From positions 1-22,256 of the IMG/VR virus record IMGVR_UViG_3300010430_000498: a DNA stretch of 22,256 nucleotides, one strand, 5' to 3'. The DNA comes from a virus. A program made the position numbers and the translations under genes. Shown here piece by piece: positions 6,261-10,920 of the stretch. Numbering within the stretch: position 1 is the first letter of the stretch; every line of letters starts with the position of its first letter. The notes beneath the pieces were generated by a model. It did not search any database. It was not told where the DNA came from and saw nothing but the letters and a program-made list of their open reading frames with translations.

Positions 6261-6599
6261 TCAGTACCCTGCGGCCTCTGCTTGGTAGTCGCGGCGATAG
6301 CTGTCCTCCTCTTGCCAGTCTGGCACCCATGGCCAGCCGCGCGAGCATGGCTTGGCTGCGAGGCGGTCCAGCGGGCACACAAGGTCCGCACCAGTGGTCA
6401 GGCGTCCGTCGCAATCGCACCCATCTGACGTATGCTCTATGCGCACATGGTCGCCTTCGTGGGATACGACAAATGATGCGGACCACCACCCTTCTTCGGT
6501 CGGCCCGCCGCGATGGTGATGCAGGGCTTGGTCTGGTTTCAGCGTCAGCTTCACAAAGCTGCCTCTGTGGTATGTCCAGAATCGTGCGTTCTTGCTCAT
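6261..6599 (-). CDS. Hypothetical protein, 112 aa
   Basis: A protein rich in Trp, His and Cys. It opens MSKNARFWTYHRGSFVKLTL, has a PDQALHHHRGGPTEEGWWSA segment, then SDGCDCDGRLTTGADLVCPL and a tryptophan-rich end. The CDCDG motif and histidines could hold a metal, but this is only a suggestion. I have an impression of similar phage and plasmid proteins without known role. The start at 6599 overlaps the stop of the methyltransferase-like gene (ATGA); upstream in-frame starts at up to 6740 lie inside that gene and have no ribosome site. Third gene of its block. Confidence 0.65.
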   Translation of the reverse strand: MSKNARFWTYHRGSFVKLTLKPDQALHHHRGGPTEEGWWSASFVVSHEGDHVRIEHTSDGCDCDGRLTTGADLVCPLDRLAAKPCSRGWPWVPDWQEEDSYRRDYQAEAAGY

Positions 6600-7324
6600 G
6601 CTGCCTCCTTCAAGTATTGCAGGGCTTGTGGCCCCCATTGTTTCGCCATTGCTTCTGCCACTCCCGGAAAGAAGCGAGCGCGCTCTTTGCTGCGGTCTTC
6701 GCCGGGGCTGGCGTAATGAATCTTGTTCCAAGCCCTCCACTCGTCAGAGCCTTTGACTGGCGGTGTCAGGCGGTTGGTGTCTTCCAGCGGCGCTAGGTTG
6801 TTCAGCCAGAGGCAGGTGCGCTTGAAGCACTTGTCTCCGAACTGCCACGGCTGGAAGGTCTGCGCGAAGTTCTTGTAATTGCGAATACGCGCCTTGGCGT
6901 GTTTGTGCATTATTGGGTTCTCTGCTGCGATGCAGGGGATCGGCGCGTTCCACAGGTCAGAGAAGAGCTCGGCGTGTTCATCCAGTTTCTGCCAGAGCCA
7001 CGCAAAGCGTTCTTTGTCGGTGGTAAGGGCTGCATACTCGGCCCGCTCTTCATCGGTGTGAGCTGGCACATCCTTGGGAGCCACTTGGCCCGCAAGGTGT
7101 TTCGAACCCGAATTGCAAAGTCTTGTGCATGGCGGGTGCATTACCGCCATCAGGTCCCACATGCCCGGCTCAAGGTGGTTACGCACATCATCGCGAATGT
7201 GGCGATTGCTGCCGCGTTCATCGGCCCGCAGATCGCAGGACCATGCGTCATAACCCTCGCGAAGGAAGGCATCACGCACGGTCCCGCTGAACTCACATGC
7301 GACTAGGACACGCAAGTTACCCAT
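6596..7324 (-). CDS. Cytosine-methyltransferase-like protein
   Basis: A 242-residue protein of the group annotated as DNA cytosine methyltransferase in phages. The N-terminus RVLVACEFSGTVRDAFLREG fits the cofactor-binding motif I with the following helix. DAWSCDLRAD gives the acidic residue of the next strand, and HPPCTRLCNSG (PPC at about 64-66) corresponds to the catalytic Cys motif IV. AAENPIMHKH (about 133-142) corresponds to motif VI, and PWQFGDKCFKRTCLWL follows. It is shorter than full C5 methyltransferases and I see no clear QxRxR motif or target-recognition domain, so activity is uncertain. It could modify phage DNA against host restriction. It overlaps the next-upstream gene by 8 bases and the following gene by 4. 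Confidence 0.75.
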   Translation of the reverse strand: MGNLRVLVACEFSGTVRDAFLREGYDAWSCDLRADERGSNRHIRDDVRNHLEPGMWDLMAVMHPPCTRLCNSGSKHLAGQVAPKDVPAHTDEERAEYAALTTDKERFAWLWQKLDEHAELFSDLWNAPIPCIAAENPIMHKHAKARIRNYKNFAQTFQPWQFGDKCFKRTCLWLNNLAPLEDTNRLTPPVKGSDEWRAWNKIHYASPGEDRSKERARFFPGVAEAMAKQWGPQALQYLKEAA

Positions 7325-7691
7325 GAGGACGGGCCTCCAAGTCGTCCTGGCTGTTTACATTCACGGGCTGGTCGGCAGGGCGCTTGCCCTCGATCAGGAT
7401 CAGGTTATCCATGTAGGTGATGGCCACATGGTCGAAGCCAGCGAAGACTTTGGCCACCTGCTGGCCGGTAATGTCGATCACAGGCTTGTCGCCCTTGCCG
7501 GACACGCGGCGCGCTCCCGGCTGGTCGGCCTCACACGCGGCGAGCACAAGTGATGGCTCGCTCTCATGCCAGCTTCGGACATAGTAGGTTTCTTTGGCGC
7601 GGAACCCGGCACGATCAAGGCGCTTGCCTTCGAGCCAGATTCGGCGTCCGCCACGATGGTGGCCCAGTTTTGAAGTGAATATCTCAATCAT
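7317..7691 (-). CDS. Small beta-rich partner of the methyltransferase-like protein
   Basis: A 124-residue protein. The N-terminus MIEIFTSKLGHHRGGRRIWLEG followed by KRLDRAGF, and the later RRVSGKGDKPVIDITG, resemble a small beta-barrel domain that I recall as an N-terminal extension of some phage and bacterial cytosine methyltransferases. Here it is a separate gene just upstream of, and overlapping, the methyltransferase-like gene. The ATG at 7691 is chosen because AAGGAGCTTCGACCA directly precedes it; an upstream start at 7736 would lie inside the DUF2958 gene. It heads a three-gene block. A further exact copy of the nine-base element (7438-7430) lies inside this coding region. Confidence 0.65.
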   Translation of the reverse strand: MIEIFTSKLGHHRGGRRIWLEGKRLDRAGFRAKETYYVRSWHESEPSLVLAACEADQPGARRVSGKGDKPVIDITGQQVAKVFAGFDHVAITYMDNLILIEGKRPADQPVNVNSQDDLEARPHG

Positions 7692-7692
7692 T

Positions 7693-7701
7693 GGTCGAAG
7701 C
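7693..7701 (-). repeat. Shared leader element, copy 4
   Basis: Exact GCTTCGACC in the ribosome-binding region of the gene at 7691, identical over 18 bases to copy 3. The intergenic gap is only 13 bases, so this copy has no room for an upstream hairpin. Confidence 0.7.
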
Positions 7702-7704
7702 TCC

Positions 7705-8025
7705 TTATGCTTTGATGTACGAATGTGCGCGCGCAAGGTTGGTGTATTCGCTCAGGGTCTTTGAGGCGGTGAACCACAGATCACGCTCAACTGTGATGCC
7801 GCTGTTCGCAATCTCTGACAGGCTGACGCTCCCAAGCTCGGGGACCCCTTGCCCAAGGTCACACAGGCCAAAGGCAATGTCGGGGTCTTCAGGGTCCAGT
7901 TCGGTCAAGAGCCAAGTAGCCCCGGCGGATGGCGTGAATAGCTTGACGACTGGCACATGGTCCGCGCCTCGGTCGGCTCCGTTCGCCAGTAGCTGGCGCT
8001 CAATCTCTTTGGTGATGAGTTTCAT
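7705..8025 (-). CDS. DUF2958 domain protein
   Basis: A 106-residue protein matching the DUF2958 pattern. It opens MKLITKEIERQLLANG, then has VPVVKLFTPSAGATWLLTELDP at about residues 24-45 and IAFGLCDLGQGVPELGSVSLSEI near 50-72, with ITVERDLWFTA near the end. The family occurs on plasmids, integrative elements and phages, often near antirestriction and transfer genes; its biochemical role is unknown to me. It follows the small membrane protein with a 3-base gap. The ribosome site for the next gene lies just past its stop. Confidence 0.8.
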   Translation of the reverse strand: MKLITKEIERQLLANGADRGADHVPVVKLFTPSAGATWLLTELDPEDPDIAFGLCDLGQGVPELGSVSLSEIANSGITVERDLWFTASKTLSEYTNLARAHSYIKA

Positions 8026-8028
8026 GGT

Positions 8029-8202
8029 TCACTCCCCCAGCCAGAGAGTGGCGGTAACAATCGAGCACACAAGCCCGGTCATGGCTGCGAGCCCCGCGCT
8101 ACCCACGTCTGCGTAGGCCAGCAGCGCAACAGCCGAGCCCAGCATCACGACAGATGCAGACGCGGACAGCGCAAATAAGAGCTGGTTGGTCAATGTCTTC
8201 AT
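8029..8202 (-). CDS. Small two-helix membrane protein, 57 aa
   Basis: A 57-residue protein, nearly all hydrophobic, with two predicted membrane helices (about residues 7-29 and 33-54) joined by a short turn (YADVGSAG) and a basic residue near the N-terminus. No family recognised. I chose the ATG at 8202 because AGAGGAGAAA lies nine bases upstream; a longer reading from 8241 would absorb the ribosome site and shared element. It heads a two-gene block with the DUF2958 gene. It could be a membrane-acting host-takeover or exclusion factor, without direct evidence. Confidence 0.6.
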   Translation of the reverse strand: MKTLTNQLLFALSASASVVMLGSAVALLAYADVGSAGLAAMTGLVCSIVTATLWLGE

Positions 8203-8307
8203 TGGTCTTTCTCCTCTTTGGTCAAATGAAGGTCGAAGCATTTATTGACGGACTGGCGGTCATAGGGGATATGGGACACCAGCCCGCTGTAAGTGCTTAG
8301 GCCGTTC
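8203..8307 (-). promoter_or_regulatory. Gap leader with hairpin and shared element
   Basis: On the minus strand this 105-base gap contains an imperfect hairpin (outer arms CTGG/CCAG, inner arms CATA/TATG, 8253-8282), then the shared element GCTTCGACC (8239-8231) followed by TTCATTTGACC, then AGAGGAG and the ATG at 8202. I looked for a promoter and found no convincing -35/-10 pair. The element plus TTCATT is repeated at 3973-3987 before the last gene of the operon. Confidence 0.4.
8231..8239 (-). repeat. Shared leader element, copy 5
   Basis: Exact GCTTCGACC upstream of the small membrane protein gene at 8202. It is followed by TTCATT, as in copy 1, and by a separate AGAGGAG ribosome site. 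Confidence 0.7.
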
Positions 8308-8583
8308 TCATGCGTGGTCCTCCCTTGCTAAATGAAACTTGGCCTCGGTCCCGCCACGGCCTTTGCCGGACAGGTCCAAGATTGAGTGGTACATGGTGGC
8401 GTTATGGAAATTGAGCCGCGCGGCAACCCGGCGAGCCGCATCAACTTGCCAGTGGCCGCGCAAACTAACATGGCGCGCGTGCTCGGCCCTCCAGACGTAT
8501 TGATCCATCGTGGAGAGCTGTGAGAACCCGGCAGGTTCTGGCGCGTCATAGCCAATGATTGTGGTGTTCTTGGCGTAGGTCAT
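8308..8583 (-). CDS. Hypothetical protein, 91 aa
   Basis: A protein I do not recognise, with MDQYVWRAEHARHVSLRGHWQ near its centre and VAARLNFHNATMYHSILDLSGKGRGG towards the end. It is moderately basic and likely helical. The start overlaps the stop of the first gene of the unit (ATGA at 8583-8580), which supports coupling and this start. Second of two genes in the promoter-proximal block, so it should be made early and at a level similar to its partner. Confidence 0.6.
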   Translation of the reverse strand: MTYAKNTTIIGYDAPEPAGFSQLSTMDQYVWRAEHARHVSLRGHWQVDAARRVAARLNFHNATMYHSILDLSGKGRGGTEAKFHLAREDHA

Positions 8584-9059
8584 GCTGCAACCGCCAAGGC
8601 TGAAACCAACCGCCTACGCGCATCGCCAGTCGAAAGGTGATAGACTTCACCTCGGCCTTGGTCGTCCATGAACGAGAGAAGGAGCCATTGGCGCTTGCCC
8701 CCCTCGGCCTCGATAGCGTCAAACCATTCAAGGTTCATCGCTGGCGTCTGGATACCATCGGCCCGGCGAACTGGAATCAGGTGAGAGCCATATTCACGCG
8801 CTTGCCAGATCCACAAGTCGCCACGCCTCGCGCCAGACAGCATCTGGCGATCATGGAATGTGATGTCGGTCTTATAATGCTTCACGACACCAGAACAGAT
8901 GGCCATACGGATCAGCCGAGCCATAATGGGCTCAGGTGGCGCAGCTCGCGTGATGGGAGCATCAGAGCCAGCACCGTATTCAGCATGGTCGCTGGGTGAA
9001 GCCAGTGGATCAGAGCCAGAAGGGTCAATGGCATCCGCATTCCAGAATAATGGGGTCAT
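8580..9059 (-). CDS. Hypothetical protein, 159 aa, first gene of the leftward unit
   Basis: The promoter-proximal gene of the leftward unit. After a low-complexity N-terminal 45 residues rich in Ser, Pro and Ala, the sequence contains MARLIRMAICSGVVKHYKTDITFHDRQML, then RRGDLWIWQAREYGSHLIPVRR, and ends in a region with KRQWLLLSFMDDQGRGEVYHL. It looks like an alpha/beta domain, but I do not recognise a family. The ATG at 9059 follows GAGGAGA; a start at 9095 would include the shared element and part of the predicted transcript leader. First genes of early phage units often act on host functions. Confidence 0.6.
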   Translation of the reverse strand: MTPLFWNADAIDPSGSDPLASPSDHAEYGAGSDAPITRAAPPEPIMARLIRMAICSGVVKHYKTDITFHDRQMLSGARRGDLWIWQAREYGSHLIPVRRADGIQTPAMNLEWFDAIEAEGGKRQWLLLSFMDDQGRGEVYHLSTGDARRRLVSALAVAA

Positions 9060-9079
9060 GGTGGTATTCTCCTCAATTA

Positions 9080-9088
9080 GGTCGAAGC
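9080..9088 (-). repeat. Shared leader element, copy 6
   Basis: Exact GCTTCGACC in the leader of the first gene of the unit (start 9059), within about ten bases of the transcription start expected from the predicted promoter. A separate GAGGAGA ribosome site follows. Confidence 0.7.
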
Positions 9089-9091
9089 ACT

Positions 9092-9138
9092 TCAAATATA
9101 TACGTCAAATTCGACAGCGATGCAATACGTATATTTGA
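9092..9138. promoter_or_regulatory. Operator-like half-sites over the leftward promoter
   Basis: On the plus strand TCAAAT occurs at 9092-9097 and 9105-9110, and its inverse ATTTGA at 9133-9138. The outer pair is part of a longer imperfect inverted repeat: TCAAATATATACGT at 9092-9105 against ACGTATATTTGA at 9127-9138, differing by a TA insertion. The sites overlap the predicted -10 and -35 boxes, which is where a repressor would bind. Which protein binds them is not shown; the helix-turn-helix protein of the same unit is a candidate. Confidence 0.45.
9097..9125 (-). promoter_or_regulatory. Predicted sigma70-type promoter of the leftward unit
   Basis: On the minus strand TTGCAT (9125-9120) and TATATA (9102-9097) are separated by 17 bases, the optimal spacing. 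TATATT two bases further on is an alternative -10. Transcription would start near 9091, giving a leader of about 30 bases that contains shared element copy 6 and the ribosome site of the gene at 9059. It is by far the most AT-rich stretch nearby, and no other leftward promoter in this gap looks as good. Confidence 0.55.
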
Positions 9139-9287
9139 CTAATTGCGCACACACACAAGTCTTTTGTGAGGAAGACTCACGTTTGCCACTGGCCACGGCT
9201 TGACTCGGCCCGCTGCAATGGCCATATTCACTACTCTCGACGCCAAATCGAGACACAACCTCCTGATTGGAATGGTTGAAGCGGATT

Positions 9288-9313
9288 GCCCCGATACTCA
9301 AAGGTGTCGGGGC
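9288..9313 (+). terminator. Hairpin, possible weak terminator
   Basis: A 10-bp stem GCCCCGATAC/GTGTCGGGGC with a 6-nt loop is followed by CTTTCGC on the plus strand. The one non-Watson-Crick pair is U-G in a plus-strand RNA but A-C in a minus-strand RNA, so it favours plus-strand transcripts. The T-tract is short and no plus-strand gene precedes it, so its job is unclear; it may insulate the two divergent units. Confidence 0.35.
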
Positions 9314-9520
9314 TTTCGCATAATCGCATAGAGCGAATAGCAGTGTTCTCGCTTCGTTCCCCCGTTTGATCTCGTTCTGCCTTTGTTCCAGCCTCTAGGA
9401 TGGCTCAGGAGCGCCAAGCCATGGTCTTTAGGTATCGACATAGCCTAGAGATAGATGGCCACTCACGGAGCGGCACAGGGGCTGCGAGCCAATAGCGCAA
9501 CATTGTTACCCATACCCACG

Positions 9521-9552
9521 CCCCTCCACACCTATCTACTGTGGAATAGGGG
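9521..9552. other. Bulged hairpin in the non-coding region
   Basis: Outer arms CCCCT/AGGGG and inner arms CCACA/TGTGG stack on each other apart from an AAT bulge on the 3' side, with a 9-nt loop. Ten base pairs in all and no T-run. It may be a protein-binding or replication structure. Confidence 0.35.
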
Positions 9553-9624
9553 GAGACTGGCCGACAACCGCACGGAACGCGGGGCGATGGAGACAGCCAG
9601 GACGAATTGAAGTGGGACCCCTAC

Positions 9625-9641
9625 GGCATGGCAGGCATGGC
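9625..9641. repeat. Short tandem direct repeat GGCATGGC x2
   Basis: Two exact copies of GGCATGGC with one base between them (period 9), just before the guanine-rich block. It may be a binding site for a regulator or replication protein, or chance in GC-rich DNA. Confidence 0.35.
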
Positions 9642-9649
9642 CGGACCGA

Positions 9650-9682
9650 GGGGGCGGGGGGAGAAAAAGATGGGGGCCGGGG
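9650..9682 (+). other. G-quadruplex-type motif
   Basis: Four guanine runs of 5, 6, 5 and 4 bases lie on the plus strand (9650-9654, 9656-9661, 9672-9676, 9679-9682), separated by loops of 1, 10 and 2 bases. This meets the usual pattern for an intramolecular quadruplex and allows three or four tetrads. It is the strongest guanine clustering I noticed in the window and lies between the two divergent units. Confidence 0.5.
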
Positions 9683-9834
9683 TACGGATAAGGAAATCCC
9701 CCCTCCCCATATCGCACCAATTTTCAAAATGTTCAACCTATACGAGCATCCCAAATCCCCGAAGGTCAAAACCCGGCATATCGGCTACTTTTTGGGTACT
9801 TCTGGTTGAACCCACGTAAAGAGAAGGAAATACC

Positions 9835-9882
9835 ATGGATTTCGGAGACACATTGCTGGCAGAAGACTGGGAGGTGGCGTGA
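9835..9882 (+). CDS. 15-residue ORF resembling both ends of the Tad2-like gene
   Basis: The ORF encodes MDFGDTLLAEDWEVA and has a good ribosome site, AGAAGGAAA, five bases before the ATG. Its stop overlaps the next start (TGATG). The product matches the first residues (MDF) and the last ten (LAADWEIVE) of the 69-residue Tad2-like protein encoded at 10711-10920, with the middle missing. The nucleotides also agree over the last 30 bases (TGCTGGC, AGA, TGGGAG). It could be an internally deleted gene copy that now serves as a leader peptide for the membrane protein behind it. Confidence 0.4.
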   Translation: MDFGDTLLAEDWEVA

Positions 9883-10043
9883 TGGGTATGCTTGTTCTCT
9901 TCTGGTACTGCTACGACGACTTCCTGGCCGGGCTTTTGGATATGCCGGCGCTGGGTGAGGTGCCGTTTGTGTGGTGGCTTTTGTTTTTTGGTTTGGCCTG
10001 CCTGGAGAGTGCCTCGCAGCGCGCGAGGTCTAGCGGGTATTGA
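9882..10043 (+). CDS. Small membrane protein, 53 aa
   Basis: A 53-residue protein starting MGMLVLFWYCYDDFLAGLL, with a clear hydrophobic segment FVWWLLFFGLACL (about residues 29-41) and a basic, polar tail (SASQRARSSGY). This suggests one membrane helix with the tail on the cytoplasmic side. The start overlaps the stop of the 15-residue ORF (TGATG), so translation is probably coupled. The frame is well used and ends shortly before a terminator-like hairpin, so these two small ORFs form their own little unit. Family unknown; very short late-region membrane proteins in phages may act in lysis or exclusion. Confidence 0.5.
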   Translation: MGMLVLFWYCYDDFLAGLLDMPALGEVPFVWWLLFFGLACLESASQRARSSGY

Positions 10044-10152
10044 GTGCGGATCACGATTCCCATGTTCGCCGCTACAGATTGTTTCTGTGGGCCTGCGAGG
10101 CTGTAGGCACGCGGTGGGCGTCGAGCATGGATGCGATTTTTATCAACGGAAC

Positions 10153-10176
10153 GGGTGCTTCGCGGCGCTCTTTTTT
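10153..10176 (+). terminator. Terminator-like hairpin with T6 run
   Basis: A 6-bp stem GGGTGC/GCGCTC (two G-U pairs in RNA), loop TTCGCG, is followed directly by six T residues at 10171-10176. It lies between the small membrane gene and the coiled-coil gene. The stem is weak, so read-through into the following genes is likely and it may act as an attenuator. Confidence 0.4.
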
Positions 10177-10191
10177 CTAAGGAAAGTGAAT

Positions 10192-10665
10192 ATGGACAAC
10201 CGGATTAGTGACGCTATCCAGGACGTGATGGCGGAGACCACCTTCACCGAAGGGGCTCTTCAGAAATTTAAGGATGCCTTGGAGCAGGTGAAAACCCTCG
10301 AAAGCGATCTTGAGAGCGACCGCCAGGAGCTGCGGGATGCACTAAAGCACACTTACGGCTTGGAGCAGGACAACAAGGCCCAAGCTAAAACCATTCAGAC
10401 GCTGAAGGCCCGCGAGCGGGAGATGGAGAAGCGCGAAGACCTCTGCCACGCAAAAGAGGTTGATAACGCTGCGCATAAGGCGAGGGCCGAGGCGATCAAG
10501 GAATGCTTCGGGATGGTGTTCGGCAATCCCACTGTGCATCGCTCCATCCACGGCCAAGTGCCCGTGCGCGAGGGGGGCGACAATGGCTATTCGGTCCAGC
10601 AAAACTACACCAAGGACGAGAGCGTGACCGAGGCGATCACCGCGGGATGGGGTGAGTCGGGATAG
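10192..10665 (+). CDS. Coiled-coil protein, 157 aa
   Basis: A 157-residue protein. Residues 20-105 form a long charged helix with heptad character (FKDALEQVKTLESDLESDRQ, then QTLKAREREMEKRED), typical of a coiled coil. The C-terminal 55 residues (ECFGMVFGNPTVHRSIHGQV, then GYSVQQNYTKDESVTEAI) are glycine and threonine rich and probably a separate small domain. The ATG at 10192 follows AAGGAAAG at good spacing; the same frame is open upstream to 9892, but that part crosses the small membrane gene and the terminator-like hairpin. Not recognised; possibly a DNA- or protein-binding accessory factor. Confidence 0.65.
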   Translation: MDNRISDAIQDVMAETTFTEGALQKFKDALEQVKTLESDLESDRQELRDALKHTYGLEQDNKAQAKTIQTLKAREREMEKREDLCHAKEVDNAAHKARAEAIKECFGMVFGNPTVHRSIHGQVPVREGGDNGYSVQQNYTKDESVTEAITAGWGESG

Positions 10666-10710
10666 GCAAATATCCTTGACATAGGCTTTAATTCCTAGAA
10701 AGGTTAAATC

Positions 10711-10920
10711 ATGGATTTTTCAAATGCGCTTGTAGCCTTGAAGGAAGGGCACACGCTTGCCCGGGTAGAGTGGCCCGAAGGTGTCTCGATGGTCCTGCGT
10801 GATTTCGATGCCGAGAGCAAGTCTGGCGAGTTCGTCGCCACTGACGAGGACGGAAACATCTGGCCGAACGGTCCCGTTGAGACCGATATGCTGGCCGCAG
10901 ATTGGGAGATTGTGGAATGA
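10711..10920 (+). CDS. Tad2-like protein (DUF2829, Thoeris anti-defence 2-like domain)
   Basis: A 69-residue protein with the DUF2829 pattern: MDFSNALVALKEGHTLARVEW at the N-terminus (helix then a conserved RxxW-type strand), a MVLRDFD strand, a middle strand (FVATDEDGNIWP), and the closing LAADWEIVE that is typical of the family. Tad2, a characterised member, sequesters the cyclic ADP-ribose-type signal of Thoeris defence. Phages carry many DUF2829 proteins of untested function, so anti-defence activity here is inference. It is a little shorter than the best-studied Tad2. AAAGGT eight bases before the ATG is the ribosome site, and a TTGACA box (10676-10681) lies upstream without a matching -10. 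Confidence 0.75.
   Translation: MDFSNALVALKEGHTLARVEWPEGVSMVLRDFDAESKSGEFVATDEDGNIWPNGPVETDMLAADWEIVE

Larger units (their letters stand above)
9060..9834. other. 775-bp divergent non-coding region
   Basis: No convincing gene lies here. Short open frames exist but lack ribosome sites or cross the promoter. Contents from left to right: leader and promoter of the leftward unit with operator-like sites (9060-9138); a 10-bp hairpin (9288-9313); a bulged hairpin (9521-9552); a direct repeat GGCATGGC twice with one base between (9625-9641); and a guanine-rich block (9650-9682). I found no convincing rightward sigma70 promoter before 9835. Late genes may use a phage-specific or otherwise activated promoter. 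A replication origin is possible but not shown. Confidence 0.6.

Noticed and set aside
7430-7438. Seventh exact copy of GCTTCGACC (minus strand)
   Set aside because: It lies inside the coding region of the gene at 7317-7691 (Gly-Phe-Asp-His codons), not before a gene, so I treat it as chance and not as a leader element.
9092-9301. Minus-strand open frame across the divergent region
   Set aside because: It would start at TTG without a ribosome site and would run through the predicted promoter and operator sites.
9300-9520. Possible tRNA or small RNA in the gene-free region
   Set aside because: I looked for a cloverleaf and found only short isolated stems, with no acceptor stem or anticodon arm.
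9532-9819. Overlapping open frames on both strands in the guanine-rich part of the non-coding region
   Set aside because: They lack ribosome sites, have low-complexity Pro/Gly/Arg composition, and overlap the guanine-rich block; they look like chance frames in GC-rich DNA.
9892-10191. N-terminal extension of the coiled-coil protein to 9892
   Set aside because: The extension overlaps the small membrane gene and a terminator-like hairpin, and a good ribosome site precedes the ATG at 10192.
10676-10704. Promoter before the Tad2-like gene (perfect TTGACA)
   Set aside because: The -35 box is perfect but no acceptable -10 lies 16-18 bases downstream, so I do not annotate a promoter.
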